Of a stretch of DNA of 33,384 nt, positions 1-8,637 are shown one piece after another; position 1 is the first letter of the stretch, and every line of letters starts with the position of its first letter. This stretch comes from an uncultured Bacteroidales bacterium. Its GTDB lineage: Bacteria > Bacteroidota > Bacteroidia > Bacteroidales > Bacteroidaceae. The stretch is from NCBI GenBank assembly GCA_937906165.1, contig CALCYA010000082.1, positions 1 through 33,384 of the forward strand, read 5' to 3'. The translations under genes and the position numbers were made by a program. A model generated the notes under the pieces. The model had not been told where the DNA came from. It did not search any database and worked only from the letters and a program-made list of their open reading frames with translations.

Positions 1-136
1 TGTTTTGTCTGTGTTAAAAAGATATTCCCCCTATAGTTTGCAGGTGAACCGTCATCTGGGCTCAACGTAAAAAGTTGAAGGATTTGATTTGGCTCAATGT
101 AGCCGGTTTTTCTATAATCATTACACCTATTAAAAT
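1..136. other. Non-coding left edge
   Basis: No supportable gene is seen. The stretch contains a loose direct repeat (ggctcaacgt near 59-68 and ggctcaatgt near 92-101) and a weak 5-bp stem TCAAC/GTTGA. Neither is strong enough to call an element. It lies downstream of the minus-strand operon that ends at 176. Confidence 0.4.
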
Positions 137-166
137 AGTGATTGCGGTCAAAAGACCGCAATCACT
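137..166 (-). terminator. Hairpin terminator of the sigma-factor operon
   Basis: A perfect inverted repeat with 13-nt arms (AGTGATTGCGGTC / GACCGCAATCACT) and an AAAA loop begins 10 nt past the stop of the barrel gene. On the minus strand it is followed by ATTTTAATAGG, a weak U-tract. The position right after the last gene of a same-strand operon supports a terminator role. Confidence 0.75.
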
Positions 167-175
167 CCTGAATAC

Positions 176-1324
176 TCAATAATTTGATAGTCCTATTATT
201 ATACCTGCCGACATTGACCTGAACTCAGGGCCGTAGTCCGTATCCAGTGTATTCGTGGGGGAGTATTTGAAATAGAATTCAATAGGATTGATGATGAGGC
301 CTGCCTTGAAATCAACGGTTACCGGCTTCTGGTGTATGTTGCTGCTTGTCTCTTTGAAACCCTCTTTCTCCTTGCCGCTGCCTATGGTGTATCTCGTCTT
401 TATAGATGCATGAGTGTTGAAATTTACGATAGGGCCGGCCTCTATTGCAACATGTCTGCTCAGGCCCTGACGTAGCATCAGTTCAAGCGTCATCGAGAAT
501 ACTTTGACACGTGAAAAGTTGATATCTGCACCATCGGGGTAGGGGGCAATGGTCAGCTTATTGTCTTCCTTCATGAACCTACGGTCTCCCTTCATGCGGT
601 AGTTGCGCCAGTCGACACCGAATCCCAAGGATAAGAATGTCCTGTTGAACGGTCTGTACTCCCAATTGAAGATATTGTTCAGAATGAATTCCCATCCGGC
701 GTTGCCGAACTCCACATCCATGCCCGGTGCCTGTGAATGTGCCGATACGAGTCCCATACCGAACTCAAGGTCGCTCAGCAGATTGAATGAGAAACGTGAC
801 TGTGGCCTGTATATGCTCCTCTTCTCTTTACCTGCATTCTTGAACGGAATATTGAAGTCCCAGCTGGAGCTTGTCTGCTGATAAATTGTCCGGTTCTCTT
901 TTGTATCGCTTTTCTGTTCTATTGATAGCTTGTAGCCGTCGACTCCTTCTTTAATGACAAGAACGCTGCTTTTCTGTGGCGATTTTGTCAGTACAATCCT
1001 GTCGGCATCCTCAAAGAGAGCACCTTCCTCAAGGTCGTAATCCAGTTTGCCTGTCTGTGTAGTATTGGTCTCTGACGACCCGTTTGTAAAGTGGGTAATC
1101 TTGATGTTGTACACCTGCCCCGCGTGGTTGCCTTTTGCTTCAATTACAAAGCCTTCTTTACACTCGGTTATCATAACCCTCTGTGGGTCAACAATCTCAA
1201 GTGAGGCGTTACCGTTGTTCTTGGCATACTGCTTGGCAAGAGTGTTGATGTCGCTTTTCTCTGTCTGCGCCTGGACGGAAACAGCTCCGGCAAGCATAAT
1301 CATCGCAAATAAAATTCTTCTCAT
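176..1324 (-). CDS. Predicted outer-membrane beta-barrel protein, last gene of the ECF sigma operon
   Basis: 382 residues with a clear Sec signal peptide (MRRILFAMIMLAGAVSVQAQ, cleavage after about residue 20). Residues 21-150 are polar and of unknown fold. From about residue 175 to the end the sequence alternates hydrophobic and polar residues with many aromatics (FSFNLLSDLEFGMGL, FLSLGFGVDWRNYRM, VDFKAGLIINPIEFYFKY) and ends in hydrophobic ...GIIIGLSNY, as barrel proteins do. I do not recognise a named family. It lies 53 nt downstream of a small secreted protein in the operon headed by an ECF sigma factor, so it is probably co-transcribed. A role in envelope sensing or as a target of the sigma factor is inference. 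Confidence 0.75.
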   Translation of the reverse strand: MRRILFAMIMLAGAVSVQAQTEKSDINTLAKQYAKNNGNASLEIVDPQRVMITECKEGFVIEAKGNHAGQVYNIKITHFTNGSSETNTTQTGKLDYDLEEGALFEDADRIVLTKSPQKSSVLVIKEGVDGYKLSIEQKSDTKENRTIYQQTSSSWDFNIPFKNAGKEKRSIYRPQSRFSFNLLSDLEFGMGLVSAHSQAPGMDVEFGNAGWEFILNNIFNWEYRPFNRTFLSLGFGVDWRNYRMKGDRRFMKEDNKLTIAPYPDGADINFSRVKVFSMTLELMLRQGLSRHVAIEAGPIVNFNTHASIKTRYTIGSGKEKEGFKETSSNIHQKPVTVDFKAGLIINPIEFYFKYSPTNTLDTDYGPEFRSMSAGIIIGLSNY

Positions 1325-1377
1325 GGTATATTCTATTATTGTTTGTTGCTAAATGTATAAGTCTGTCACAACTCTTT

Positions 1378-1812
1378 TCATTTCTGGAACATTTTTTTCA
1401 GTTCGGCAAGAGTGGGGTATCCCTCCATGTAAACTACCGTTATCTCGCATGGCTCGTCTTCGCGCAGGGAACTGTTGCGGTAGAATATATACCTGTATCT
1501 GCCCTTTTTGTCGGGTTTGAACTGGTAAAAGCCGTAGTAGAGCCTGCCGTTGATGTAACCGCACTCTTTGTCTATGGCTTTATCCTCGTTACTCTCGATG
1601 ACCTCTTCAATGTATCTGAAATGCCTGCGGTCCTGTGTGGTGGCTGTACTGAAGAGTGTCAGCTTGTAGGGCTTGAGGCTGTTCCCCTCGGTGCATGTGC
1701 TCTCCTGGTGCTTCATGCTTCTGCCTTTGAAGATGTGCGACGCCTCCACGCTCTGCGCTTCAGCAGCAAATGCAAAGATGCATGCAATTATGGTGATTAT
1801 CAGTCGTTTCAT
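1378..1812 (-). CDS. Small secreted protein of unknown function (possibly DUF6108 type)
   Basis: 144 residues with a signal peptide (MKRLIITIIACIFAFAAEAQ) and a mature part of about 124 residues rich in Lys, Glu and Tyr. A repeated YYGFYQF / YRYIFYRN pattern suggests beta strands. It sits 9 nt after the anti-sigma-like gene and before the barrel gene, so it belongs to the sigma-factor operon. Small secreted proteins in this operon position are known in Bacteroides, and I think they are labelled DUF6108, but I could not verify that. No catalytic motif is visible. It could be a periplasmic partner of the anti-sigma protein or of the barrel; this is inference. Confidence 0.75.
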   Translation of the reverse strand: MKRLIITIIACIFAFAAEAQSVEASHIFKGRSMKHQESTCTEGNSLKPYKLTLFSTATTQDRRHFRYIEEVIESNEDKAIDKECGYINGRLYYGFYQFKPDKKGRYRYIFYRNSSLREDEPCEITVVYMEGYPTLAELKKMFQK

Positions 1813-1821
1813 ATCTTTGTT

Positions 1822-2307
1822 TCAATCTCTTGGTATGTTGAACATTGAGCCCAGTTGCTCTTCTACGGAATTGCCTCGGGTGGTGTTGCCTATCATTGCC
1901 ATGGCCCTGTGCATCTTGTCAAGTACAAGTTCTTTGTCGGTGTAAATTGTACCGTTGATATTTGCAATGTAAAGTTCTCCTGTTTCCCTTTGAGTACCGG
2001 TGAAAAGTCTGTTGCCGGTAAAACCTATGCCTGCAACGATGGCAACCATTGCGGCCGCTGTCATCCAGCGTATAATGAATCTTCTGTCTGTACTCCTCCT
2101 TGGGGTGTTTCTCCTTTTCTCTACAGCGCGTGCTGTATAAAGATATCCCATCACAGCCTTGATCTCGTCGAATTCAGGTGTGTTGCTCTCCTCGGTGGCA
2201 AGGAAAGAGGCTAAAGCCTTCTCCTCTTCAGCGGTTGCTGTAGCATCGAAATATTTCTCTGCAATATGCAACCACTCTGCAATATTGTTCTTTTTGTCAG
2301 TTTTCAT
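1822..2307 (-). CDS. Anti-sigma-like single-pass membrane protein
   Basis: 161 residues. The N-terminal about 75 residues are soluble and acidic-helical (IAEWLHIAEKYFDATATAEE). One transmembrane helix follows at about residues 79-100 (IIRWMTAAAMVAIVAGIGF), preceded by a basic stretch with several Arg. The remaining about 60 residues would be periplasmic. The start overlaps the sigma-factor stop by 11 nt, the usual arrangement for translationally coupled sigma/anti-sigma pairs. Unlike the FecR-type anti-sigma proteins of Bacteroidetes nutrient systems, it has no FecR domain and is short. The anti-sigma function is inferred from context and topology, not from a recognised domain. Confidence 0.7.
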   Translation of the reverse strand: MKTDKKNNIAEWLHIAEKYFDATATAEEEKALASFLATEESNTPEFDEIKAVMGYLYTARAVEKRRNTPRRSTDRRFIIRWMTAAAMVAIVAGIGFTGNRLFTGTQRETGELYIANINGTIYTDKELVLDKMHRAMAMIGNTTRGNSVEEQLGSMFNIPRD

Positions 2308-2797
2308 GCTCTGCCTCCTTTCTGTAACACTCTCTTATCTTCTTGCGGGCCCGCGAAAGGTTCATCCTTACAGCACTTTCTGTGGATGACACCCTCTCGG
2401 CTATCTCTTCTATTGTGTAACCCTCAATCTCTTTAAGTTCTAAAATCTCTTTCTGCTGTTGGGTAAGTTCATTTTCTATAATCTTCTTTACCTCATTGTA
2501 TCTCTCTTCGTGTGTATTGTGATTGCCCTCTTCACAACGGTCGTGCTCTTCATCTATTGGTACTGTTTCTATCTTTCGTCTCCGTACATTGTCAATACAT
2601 ATGTTACGTAGGGTTGTTGTGGTGAGCGCTTCGGCCTCGGCACTGCTGTTTATGTTGTCGCGCCGCGGCCACAACCGGCAGAAAGCATCCTGCAGAGCAT
2701 CGGCTGCATCATCCTCATCGGGGAGGATGTGCATCGCTATGCGGAAGAACTTTTTCCGCATAGCCGTGAAAGTGTTTGTCAGTATCTTGTCGCTCAT
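2297..2797 (-). CDS. ECF-type RNA polymerase sigma factor
   Basis: 166 residues, normal for an extracytoplasmic-function sigma-70 protein. Region 2 is at about residues 10-75 (AMHILPDEDDAADALQDAFCRLW, then LRNICIDNVRRRK). Region 4 is at about residues 105-160 with the DNA-binding helix-turn-helix (LELKEIEGYTIEEIAERV then ESAVRMNLSRARKKI). It recruits core polymerase to alternative promoters and is normally held by the membrane protein encoded next. It heads a four-gene operon running to 176. Its own upstream region lacks the TAnnTTTG housekeeping -7 element, which would fit autoregulation. Confidence 0.93.
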   Translation of the reverse strand: MSDKILTNTFTAMRKKFFRIAMHILPDEDDAADALQDAFCRLWPRRDNINSSAEAEALTTTTLRNICIDNVRRRKIETVPIDEEHDRCEEGNHNTHEERYNEVKKIIENELTQQQKEILELKEIEGYTIEEIAERVSSTESAVRMNLSRARKKIRECYRKEAEHEN

Positions 2798-2816
2798 CTT
2801 TTGTGTCCTCTACCAT

Positions 2817-2845
2817 GTAAACGTAGAAACATCGGAAATGTAACA
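2817..2845 (-). promoter_or_regulatory. Candidate ECF-dependent promoter of the sigma operon
   Basis: Read on the minus strand, TGTTACATTT (2836-2845) is followed, after 12 nt, by CGTTTAC (2817-2823), 19 nt before the sigma-factor start codon. The layout (AC-containing -35, CGT-type -10) resembles ECF promoters in general. No TAnnTTTG element is present. The assignment is tentative. Confidence 0.3.
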
Positions 2846-2899
2846 GCTTTTTCCCATTTTTTTAAAAAAATAACCGATATTTCTTTATATATAATAAGA

Positions 2900-2934
2900 A
2901 AAGCAGGCAACTTCCTTGAAAAGTTGCCTGCTTT
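2900..2934 (-). terminator. Intrinsic terminator after the ppiD-like gene
   Basis: Perfect 14-nt arms (AAAGCAGGCAACTT / AAGTTGCCTGCTTT) enclose a 7-nt loop. On the minus strand they are followed by TCTTATTATAT. It lies 19 nt beyond the stop of the 2954-5143 gene. It separates that gene from the downstream sigma operon. Confidence 0.85.
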
Positions 2935-2953
2935 CATTATTCACTATCTGTGA

Positions 2954-5143
2954 TTAGAAGTGTATGTAAGCTCTGTTCACCTTTGGATAGAGCTTGTTGA
3001 GTGTGTTCTCAAGTGCACCCATTGAGTAGTTGGAGTTGAACTGTGACTCGATGCTGTTCTTCTCGGCTGTTGCGTTGAATGTGCCGTTCTTGGCATTCTT
3101 TGCTGTAACCTCGATTACATATACACCGTTTGTGCCCTTGAAAGGAGCACTGGTCTCACCAGCGTTCATCTTTGCTGCGACAGCGCCGATAACAGCCTCA
3201 TCCTGCATTGTCGGAGAGATGTTTGTAGGCTTCTTGAACTCAACCTTGTCTACATTGTATGTAGAAACTTTGCTGTTGTTCTTGAGGTCGTTAACCTTTT
3301 TGCCGTCCATCTCTGCAATGGCCTGAGCGATAGCCTTTTCACCCTGAAGTTCTGACTTGATGTAGTCCTTGAGTGTGAGGCCGTTGTAAATCTCGGACTC
3401 AAGAGCCCTATCACCCTTCTCGTTTATATTCTCGAGCGCGATGGCCATAAAGCAGTCGTCCTCGCCACACTTTCTGATGTCCGAGATCTGACCGAGCTTT
3501 GTAGCCTCGTTGTAGATCCAGTCAATGAACTCACCGGTCTTTGGTACGCGTGCGATACTTGCTGCACCTGTTGTTACCTGCTTCTCGGGGAGAACAAAGT
3601 ATGTACCCTCCTGTTTTGCCTTCTCCTCAAGCTCTGCAAGGTTCTTGCATGAACCTACGAACTTGCAGAACTTGTCGTACTCCTGGTTGTATGTCTCATT
3701 GCTGAATACCTTCTCGCGACGGAGAACGAGTGTGTTGTATGCTGCAACCTCGCCCTTCTTTTCGATTACCTGGAAAATCATCTTGCCGTTGAAGCTCTGT
3801 ACAGAAAGATCTGTCACAAGGTACTGACCTACTGGGGCATTGTAGATGTCCTTCTGGCTGTCGATATCATCGAAGAGACCGATAACATCATTTGCGTTTG
3901 AAGTGCAGATTGTCAATGAATCGAATGTTGCCTGATAGTTGCTTGCAACTGCCTTGAAATCAGCACCACCGTTGAGCAGGTTTGCAAGGCTGTCGGCCTT
4001 TGCCTCCAAATCACCTACTGAAGCATCGATTGTGATGGCGCGAACCAGGAGTGTGTCAGGAACCAATGCCTTCTCGATGTTCATGTATACATCGTATGTG
4101 TTGATCTGCTTATTACCGTTATTGATGGTGTTGTCTACCGGACCATAAACCTCATTTACCTCGAGTGTGTCAACATACTTTGCTGCAGAAGCATCGATGA
4201 GCTCCTTTGTGAGGAGGATGTTGGTGTGGGGTACCATGCTGCGTGAGAAACGGACGAGCTTCTGGTAGTTGTCGTAGCCGGCCTTCAATGTGTCAGCATA
4301 TGAAATCATATCGTTCTTGAGATTCTCGAGATCGGTGCTGCTTGGAACAACTCTTGTAACCACGTACTTGATGTCACGTGTCTCCTCGGCATTCTTGAAG
4401 ATAGGACTGAATTCCTTGTTCTCCTTGTAGTAGTTTGCAATTTCCTCGTCACTTACAGCAATGCTGTCACCGTTCATTCTGTTGTAGGGGTAAAGAGCTA
4501 CGTTAAGGGTGTAAACGTTGTTGTTGAGGTCGAAATTCTTCTGTGCAACTGCTGGGTTTGCAATTGTGCTGTTTGCAACCAATGCGTTGATCTTGTTGCG
4601 AAGAATCTCAAGTGTAACCTCTCTCTCCATATACTTCCAGCAGTTGTAGAATGTTGCGACATTCTGGTCAACCATGCCGGCTGCCTTCTGCTCCTCATAT
4701 GCCTGTGTCAACTGCGCAAGGAAATCCATGTTGAAGTTTGCACTTGAGTTGAGTGGGTTCTGTGGAGAAACGGTCTGTCTGATAAACATGCTTTTGCCGT
4801 TTGCCAGGACATGGTTCATCTCTTCGGCTGTAATTGTGATACCGAGCTCCTCGGCATACTGGTTGTAAAGGGCGCTGTTAGATGCAAGTTCCCAAATGAC
4901 AGCCTTTCTGTTCTCCTCAGGCACGTCAAAGCCTGATACTCTGCAGAAACAATCGAACTCGTTGTAGATCTGCTGGTACTCCATTGCATCAAGTTCCTTC
5001 TCGCCTACAGAGCCGACTGATGTGTCAACAGAGTGTGAATCAAAAAGCTTTACTGCGTCGCCTGCAATGAATGCAAACAAAGCAATACCTACAAAGATAA
5101 CCAAAAGTGGTCCTTTGTTTCGTAGATTTTGTAGTGTAGCCAT
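2954..5143 (-). CDS. ppiD: PpiD-like periplasmic peptidyl-prolyl isomerase/chaperone (SurA N-terminal type)
   Basis: 729 residues. A single N-terminal membrane anchor (about residues 13-31, LLVIFVGIALFAFIAGDAV) is followed by a SurA_N-like helical region and a large periplasmic part. This is the PpiD layout: an inner-membrane-anchored foldase that helps newly exported proteins leave the Sec translocon. A parvulin-like segment lies around residues 340-470. I cannot confirm that the parvulin active-site residues are intact, and in many Bacteroidetes homologues this domain is a chaperone module. The gene follows the envelope operon (coaX to gldE-like) but is separated from it by a terminator (5249-5289) and has its own promoter, so it is probably a single-gene unit. 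Confidence 0.85.
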   Translation of the reverse strand: MATLQNLRNKGPLLVIFVGIALFAFIAGDAVKLFDSHSVDTSVGSVGEKELDAMEYQQIYNEFDCFCRVSGFDVPEENRKAVIWELASNSALYNQYAEELGITITAEEMNHVLANGKSMFIRQTVSPQNPLNSSANFNMDFLAQLTQAYEEQKAAGMVDQNVATFYNCWKYMEREVTLEILRNKINALVANSTIANPAVAQKNFDLNNNVYTLNVALYPYNRMNGDSIAVSDEEIANYYKENKEFSPIFKNAEETRDIKYVVTRVVPSSTDLENLKNDMISYADTLKAGYDNYQKLVRFSRSMVPHTNILLTKELIDASAAKYVDTLEVNEVYGPVDNTINNGNKQINTYDVYMNIEKALVPDTLLVRAITIDASVGDLEAKADSLANLLNGGADFKAVASNYQATFDSLTICTSNANDVIGLFDDIDSQKDIYNAPVGQYLVTDLSVQSFNGKMIFQVIEKKGEVAAYNTLVLRREKVFSNETYNQEYDKFCKFVGSCKNLAELEEKAKQEGTYFVLPEKQVTTGAASIARVPKTGEFIDWIYNEATKLGQISDIRKCGEDDCFMAIALENINEKGDRALESEIYNGLTLKDYIKSELQGEKAIAQAIAEMDGKKVNDLKNNSKVSTYNVDKVEFKKPTNISPTMQDEAVIGAVAAKMNAGETSAPFKGTNGVYVIEVTAKNAKNGTFNATAEKNSIESQFNSNYSMGALENTLNKLYPKVNRAYIHF

Positions 5144-5192
5144 AAATTAAATATTGTTTTTTTGTTTTTTAATTTTTTCGCATTAAACGTCG

Positions 5193-5200
5193 CAAAGTTA
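5193..5200 (-). promoter_or_regulatory. -7 element of the ppiD promoter
   Basis: Minus strand TAACTTTG matches the Bacteroidetes -7 consensus TAnnTTTG. It lies 49 nt upstream of the ATG at 5143. No good TTTG is seen at 19-21 nt further upstream; that region is A/T-rich. It lies downstream of the preceding operon's terminator, giving ppiD independent expression. Confidence 0.55.
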
Positions 5201-5248
5201 GTAAAATGCTTTTGATTTATTATTATAAATACCTAAAAAACTTGCAAT

Positions 5249-5289
5249 AAAAAAGGGCAAAATAACGCATAAACAGCATTATTTTACCC
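5249..5289 (-). terminator. Intrinsic terminator of the coaX-to-gldE-like operon
   Basis: On the minus strand GGGTAAAATAA pairs with TTATTTTGCCC (11 bp including one U-G wobble), and the stem is followed directly by TTTTTT (plus-strand A-tract 5249-5254). On the plus strand the wobble becomes a C/A mismatch, so the structure works only for minus-strand transcripts. It lies 62 nt past the 5352 stop. Confidence 0.85.
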
Positions 5290-5351
5290 GTATTGTCTTT
5301 GGTTCGACTTTTATGTCTTTACAAAATGATAGGAAGGACTTTGTGCTATTG

Positions 5352-6614
5352 TTAATTTGCGACCGTCAATTTAACCAATTCAATCTTTGTACTTCTCAAT
5401 TTGATAGCTCTGATTCTGAATTTTCCTACATTTATTGTCTCGTTCATTTGAGGAAAACGCTTGTGGTGAACCAGTATCAGACCACCGAGTGTCTGGTATT
5501 CGTCCGATTCGGGAAGGTCGATGCCGAACATCTCGTTTATGCGTTCAATTTCAAGTCGTCCCGATAGGATGTACTCGTTGTTGCCGATGGATTTGGCAAC
5601 AAGATTCTGGTTGTCGTGCTCGTCCTCAATCTCTCCGATAATCTCCTCCAGAAGGTCCTCAAGCGAGATTATTCCCGATGTGCCGCCGAATTCGTCGACT
5701 ACCACTGCAAGTGATTTCTTCTGTTGCATGAGAGTGCGCATCAGTTTCTGTGCCGATAGTGTTTCTGGAACGTAAGGCATCTTGCAAATCTTCTGCTGCC
5801 ATTTCTTGTTTAGTCGGAAAAGCTCCGATGAGTGTATGTATCCGATGATGTTGTCTATGTTCTCCTTATAAACCACAATCTTTGAGTGTCCCGATTCTAT
5901 GAAAGCCGATTTGAGTTCCTCAAGAGGGGTGTTTATCTCTACGGCCTCAATCTCGGTACGGGGTACAAAGCAGTCCCTTACCTTGATGCTGGAGAAGTCG
6001 AGTGCGTTCTGAAAAATACGTACGTCGTTGTCAATCTCCTGCTCTTCATCGGCATTGTCTAAAGAGCTTTGTATCAGGTTGTTCAACTCGGTCTTGGAGA
6101 ATGTGGTGTCCATAGCCTCGTCTTTTATCTTGATGTTGAAAAGACGGAGTATAAGACATGAAAAAAGTGTAGTGAACCTGGAGAATGGATACAGGATAAT
6201 ATATATCGGGTATGTGAAAAGAGCAAAACGTTTGAGTGCGCTGTTGGGGTCAATCCTGAAGAGCGCTTTTGGTACGAATTCTCCTGTAAAAATGATTACG
6301 ATTGTCGAAATCAGTGTTTCCAGGAACAAGCGTACACCCTCGTTGTCGGCAAGTCCTGAAAGGACTGTCGCATTGAGCAACTTTGCCATAAGTATACCAT
6401 ATATGACAAGCACGATGTTGTTGCCGACGAGCAGGCTGGAAATGAAATTGTTGCTGTTCTCGTAGTATTTGTTGATTACATTCGACGTCATCGAACTCTC
6501 GTTGCGGTCGATGCCGTGCAGGAGCTTGTTCGATGATACAAAAGCAATCTCCATACCCGAAAAGAGTGCAGAGAACAATATAACTATGATAAGCAGAAGT
6601 ATGGTTGTTGTCAT
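5352..6614 (-). CDS. CNNM/CBS-domain membrane protein, HlyC/CorC family (GldE-like)
   Basis: 420 residues from the ATG at 6614. The longer frame from 6668 would run through the lptC 3' end and adds 18 non-hydrophobic residues, while the ATG at 6614 begins directly with a membrane helix (TTTILLLIIVILFSALFSG). Domains: CNNM/DUF21 transmembrane domain to about residue 185, a CBS pair at about 200-325 (VRDCFVPRTEIEAV, then LAVVVDEFGGTSGIISLEDLLEEIIGEI), and a C-terminal CorC_HlyC domain at about 340-418. The family is linked to Mg2+/Co2+ efflux; in gliding Bacteroidetes the relative GldE supports the lipoprotein GldD. The start is only 2 nt after the lptC stop, so the two are coupled. The exact substrate is unknown. 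Confidence 0.85.
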   Translation of the reverse strand: MTTTILLLIIVILFSALFSGMEIAFVSSNKLLHGIDRNESSMTSNVINKYYENSNNFISSLLVGNNIVLVIYGILMAKLLNATVLSGLADNEGVRLFLETLISTIVIIFTGEFVPKALFRIDPNSALKRFALFTYPIYIILYPFSRFTTLFSCLILRLFNIKIKDEAMDTTFSKTELNNLIQSSLDNADEEQEIDNDVRIFQNALDFSSIKVRDCFVPRTEIEAVEINTPLEELKSAFIESGHSKIVVYKENIDNIIGYIHSSELFRLNKKWQQKICKMPYVPETLSAQKLMRTLMQQKKSLAVVVDEFGGTSGIISLEDLLEEIIGEIEDEHDNQNLVAKSIGNNEYILSGRLEIERINEMFGIDLPESDEYQTLGGLILVHHKRFPQMNETINVGKFRIRAIKLRSTKIELVKLTVAN

Positions 6615-6616
6615 CT

Positions 6617-7204
6617 TTATTCCTCTTCTTTTATTGCATAAATGCCCTTTGTATTCTTGATCTCCCAAACGGTCATACTCTGGTTGGAAGAGAAGCCGAC
6701 TCCTTCGGTCACCTGGTCCTCCTGCTCAATCTTGATGTATGCGTCGGAGTATATCAACTCCTTTTCCTGATCCCAATACATGAGGTCTGTAAAGAAACGT
6801 TCATCTTTAGGATTCCTTATGTCCACGTTACCTATTAGCTTCCACAGTTTCTGTTCGCTGTAGTAATATGCTGTGTCACATTGTATTGTTGCTTCAATGT
6901 TGAGTTCATGGTCATATTTCTCCAGGTATACGCCTTTCTCGAAGGCCCAATAGGGTGGCTGGCGCTTGTCGAAGACAAACCACTCCTCGGCATCAATCTT
7001 GTAGCTTATGCGTCCCGAGTCACTGATGAGAGTGCTTACACCGTATGTGCTCATTACTGCCAATGAGTCACGGCACTCGATGGCTGGGGCATTAAACTGT
7101 TTTTCCTGACACGAGGTCAGGAAAATCAGTACAACAACCGCCAATGTGGCGATTGTTGTACTTGTCTGTTCTATCGTTTTTTTAGCGAATCTTTGTAGTC
7201 TCAT
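6617..7204 (-). CDS. lptC: LptC, LPS export periplasmic bridge protein
   Basis: 195 residues. The N-terminus is hydrophobic (about residues 17-31) and ends in a lipobox LTSC, so Cys32 may be lipidated; this lipoprotein form is common in Bacteroidetes, whereas E. coli LptC keeps a membrane helix. The rest is the beta-jellyroll LptC/OstA fold (GRISYKIDAEEWFVFD, WAFEKGVYLEKYD, LWKLIGNVDIRNPKDERFFT). LptC connects the LptB2FG ABC transporter to LptA in moving LPS/LOS across the periplasm. Its start overlaps the end of the TPR gene by 23 nt, and the next gene begins 2 nt after its stop, so it lies in a tight envelope operon. Confidence 0.9.
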   Translation of the reverse strand: MRLQRFAKKTIEQTSTTIATLAVVVLIFLTSCQEKQFNAPAIECRDSLAVMSTYGVSTLISDSGRISYKIDAEEWFVFDKRQPPYWAFEKGVYLEKYDHELNIEATIQCDTAYYYSEQKLWKLIGNVDIRNPKDERFFTDLMYWDQEKELIYSDAYIKIEQEDQVTEGVGFSSNQSMTVWEIKNTKGIYAIKEEE

Positions 7205-8606
7205 TTATCCAACCGCCGATTTTTACGCTTTTGCCGGCCTCGTAACCTCTCATGAAGAGGTCCTCGACCTTTGGTGTGTGCTTGCTGTAGATGGCGATGA
7301 GCTTGTCAGCCTCTCTCTTTGATGATGGGTCAACAGCCTTTGCACGGTCAAGACGGTCAAGGCAGAGGTAGTATGTACATGCGTTCATCACGTCGTCCTC
7401 GCTCCACTTGTTGGCAGCACCATAGCACTGTGCGATGAGGATGTGTGGCTGACCGTATTTGTTGTTGAAACCGAGTGCCTTGTTTGCATAAGCACGTGCC
7501 TTGCCGTAGTTGTTCAGACTGAAGTGGATGAGTCCGACCTTGTAGCAGAGCTCTGCCTTAGTGGTAATAGATGTCTCAAGCTCGATTGCCTGGTCAAAGA
7601 ACTCAAGGGCCTTGTCAATCTCACCCTTCTTGTAGTAGCGGTAACCGCAACCCATCGCAGCCTTGGCTGTAGGCTCAATGGCAAGAGCGTACTCAGCAGC
7701 AGTGAGGTATGTATCCTCGTTTGTACACTTAAGCATACTCATGACAGAAAGAACCTTGTTCAGATACTCGATGTTGTCCTTGTTTGCCTCGAGTGTAGGA
7801 GCATAGATCTTGCTCAAGTCCTCGCAAGAAGCTGCACCGCTGTTGATGAAGTAAGCGTCGATGTTGCTCTTTGAGATACGTGATGCGTCAATCATCTTGC
7901 CATAGCCGATAGCATTGAGGCTATCCCTTGGGTTACCCTCTTCCTGATACTTCTTCTCACTGCGCTCGATGCTTGCGTGGTACTTGTCAAGTACCTCTAC
8001 GATGTAGATAGAAGCGTTGAGGTAGTCTTCGATGATCTGCTCACCGTGGCTCTTGTCCTGTTTGTACTTGAGGGCTGAATACTTCATGAAACGCTCAGTT
8101 ACAGCATACTCAGACTGACCCTTCTCCATCTCAACTGACTTGGCGAGCATAGAGTAGATAGTGTCAACCGGTGCGTTGTTGTAATACTGGATGTAAGACA
8201 AAGCCTTCTTTCCGAGAATGTTACCTGCTGACAACTTTGACTTTGTAATCTCCTGGAGCTTGTCAAGATACTTGATCTGCTGGTCATACACATTCATGAG
8301 CTCCTTTACATACTCGCTCTTCTTGGCAGGGTCGCTCTCCTTCTTGATGAGCTCGTTGAGGAGCTTGATACCATTGGTGTATGTGTCTACACGTGCAACG
8401 GGGAACTCGTTGAAGATTGTCTTCCAAGCTGTGTAGGCTGTAGCGTAGTCCTTGTTGTTAAGGTTGACATTTACGATAGTAATTGTCTCGATACATCTTA
8501 AACTGTCCTCACCCTGACCGAAACGGAAGTCATTGGTGATACCATTCTGTGCGCTTGCACTTGTTGCTACAAGTACAAGAAGTGCAAAAATAATTTTCTT
8601 CATCAT
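7182..8606 (-). CDS. Secreted tetratricopeptide-repeat protein
   Basis: 474 residues with a signal peptide (MMKKIIFALLVLVATSASAQ); ATG at 8606 or 8603 are both possible. The body is alpha-helical, with recognisable TPR-like units between about residues 315 and 400 (YYKKGEIDKALEFFDQAIEL and IHFSLNNYGKARAYANKAL). TPR proteins are protein-protein interaction scaffolds; the signal peptide places this one in the periplasm. It lies between a barrel protein gene (31-nt gap) and lptC (overlap). A scaffold role in outer-membrane or LPS assembly is inferred from the neighbours. I cannot name a partner. Confidence 0.85.
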   Translation of the reverse strand: MMKKIIFALLVLVATSASAQNGITNDFRFGQGEDSLRCIETITIVNVNLNNKDYATAYTAWKTIFNEFPVARVDTYTNGIKLLNELIKKESDPAKKSEYVKELMNVYDQQIKYLDKLQEITKSKLSAGNILGKKALSYIQYYNNAPVDTIYSMLAKSVEMEKGQSEYAVTERFMKYSALKYKQDKSHGEQIIEDYLNASIYIVEVLDKYHASIERSEKKYQEEGNPRDSLNAIGYGKMIDASRISKSNIDAYFINSGAASCEDLSKIYAPTLEANKDNIEYLNKVLSVMSMLKCTNEDTYLTAAEYALAIEPTAKAAMGCGYRYYKKGEIDKALEFFDQAIELETSITTKAELCYKVGLIHFSLNNYGKARAYANKALGFNNKYGQPHILIAQCYGAANKWSEDDVMNACTYYLCLDRLDRAKAVDPSSKREADKLIAIYSKHTPKVEDLFMRGYEAGKSVKIGGWINETTKIR

Positions 8607-8637
8607 TTTTTCTTTTTACTTATAGTTTTGTCTTTTA

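Noticed and set aside
1..136. End of a mobile element suggested by direct repeats
   Set aside because: The repeats are short and imperfect, with no transposase or inverted terminal repeats in view.
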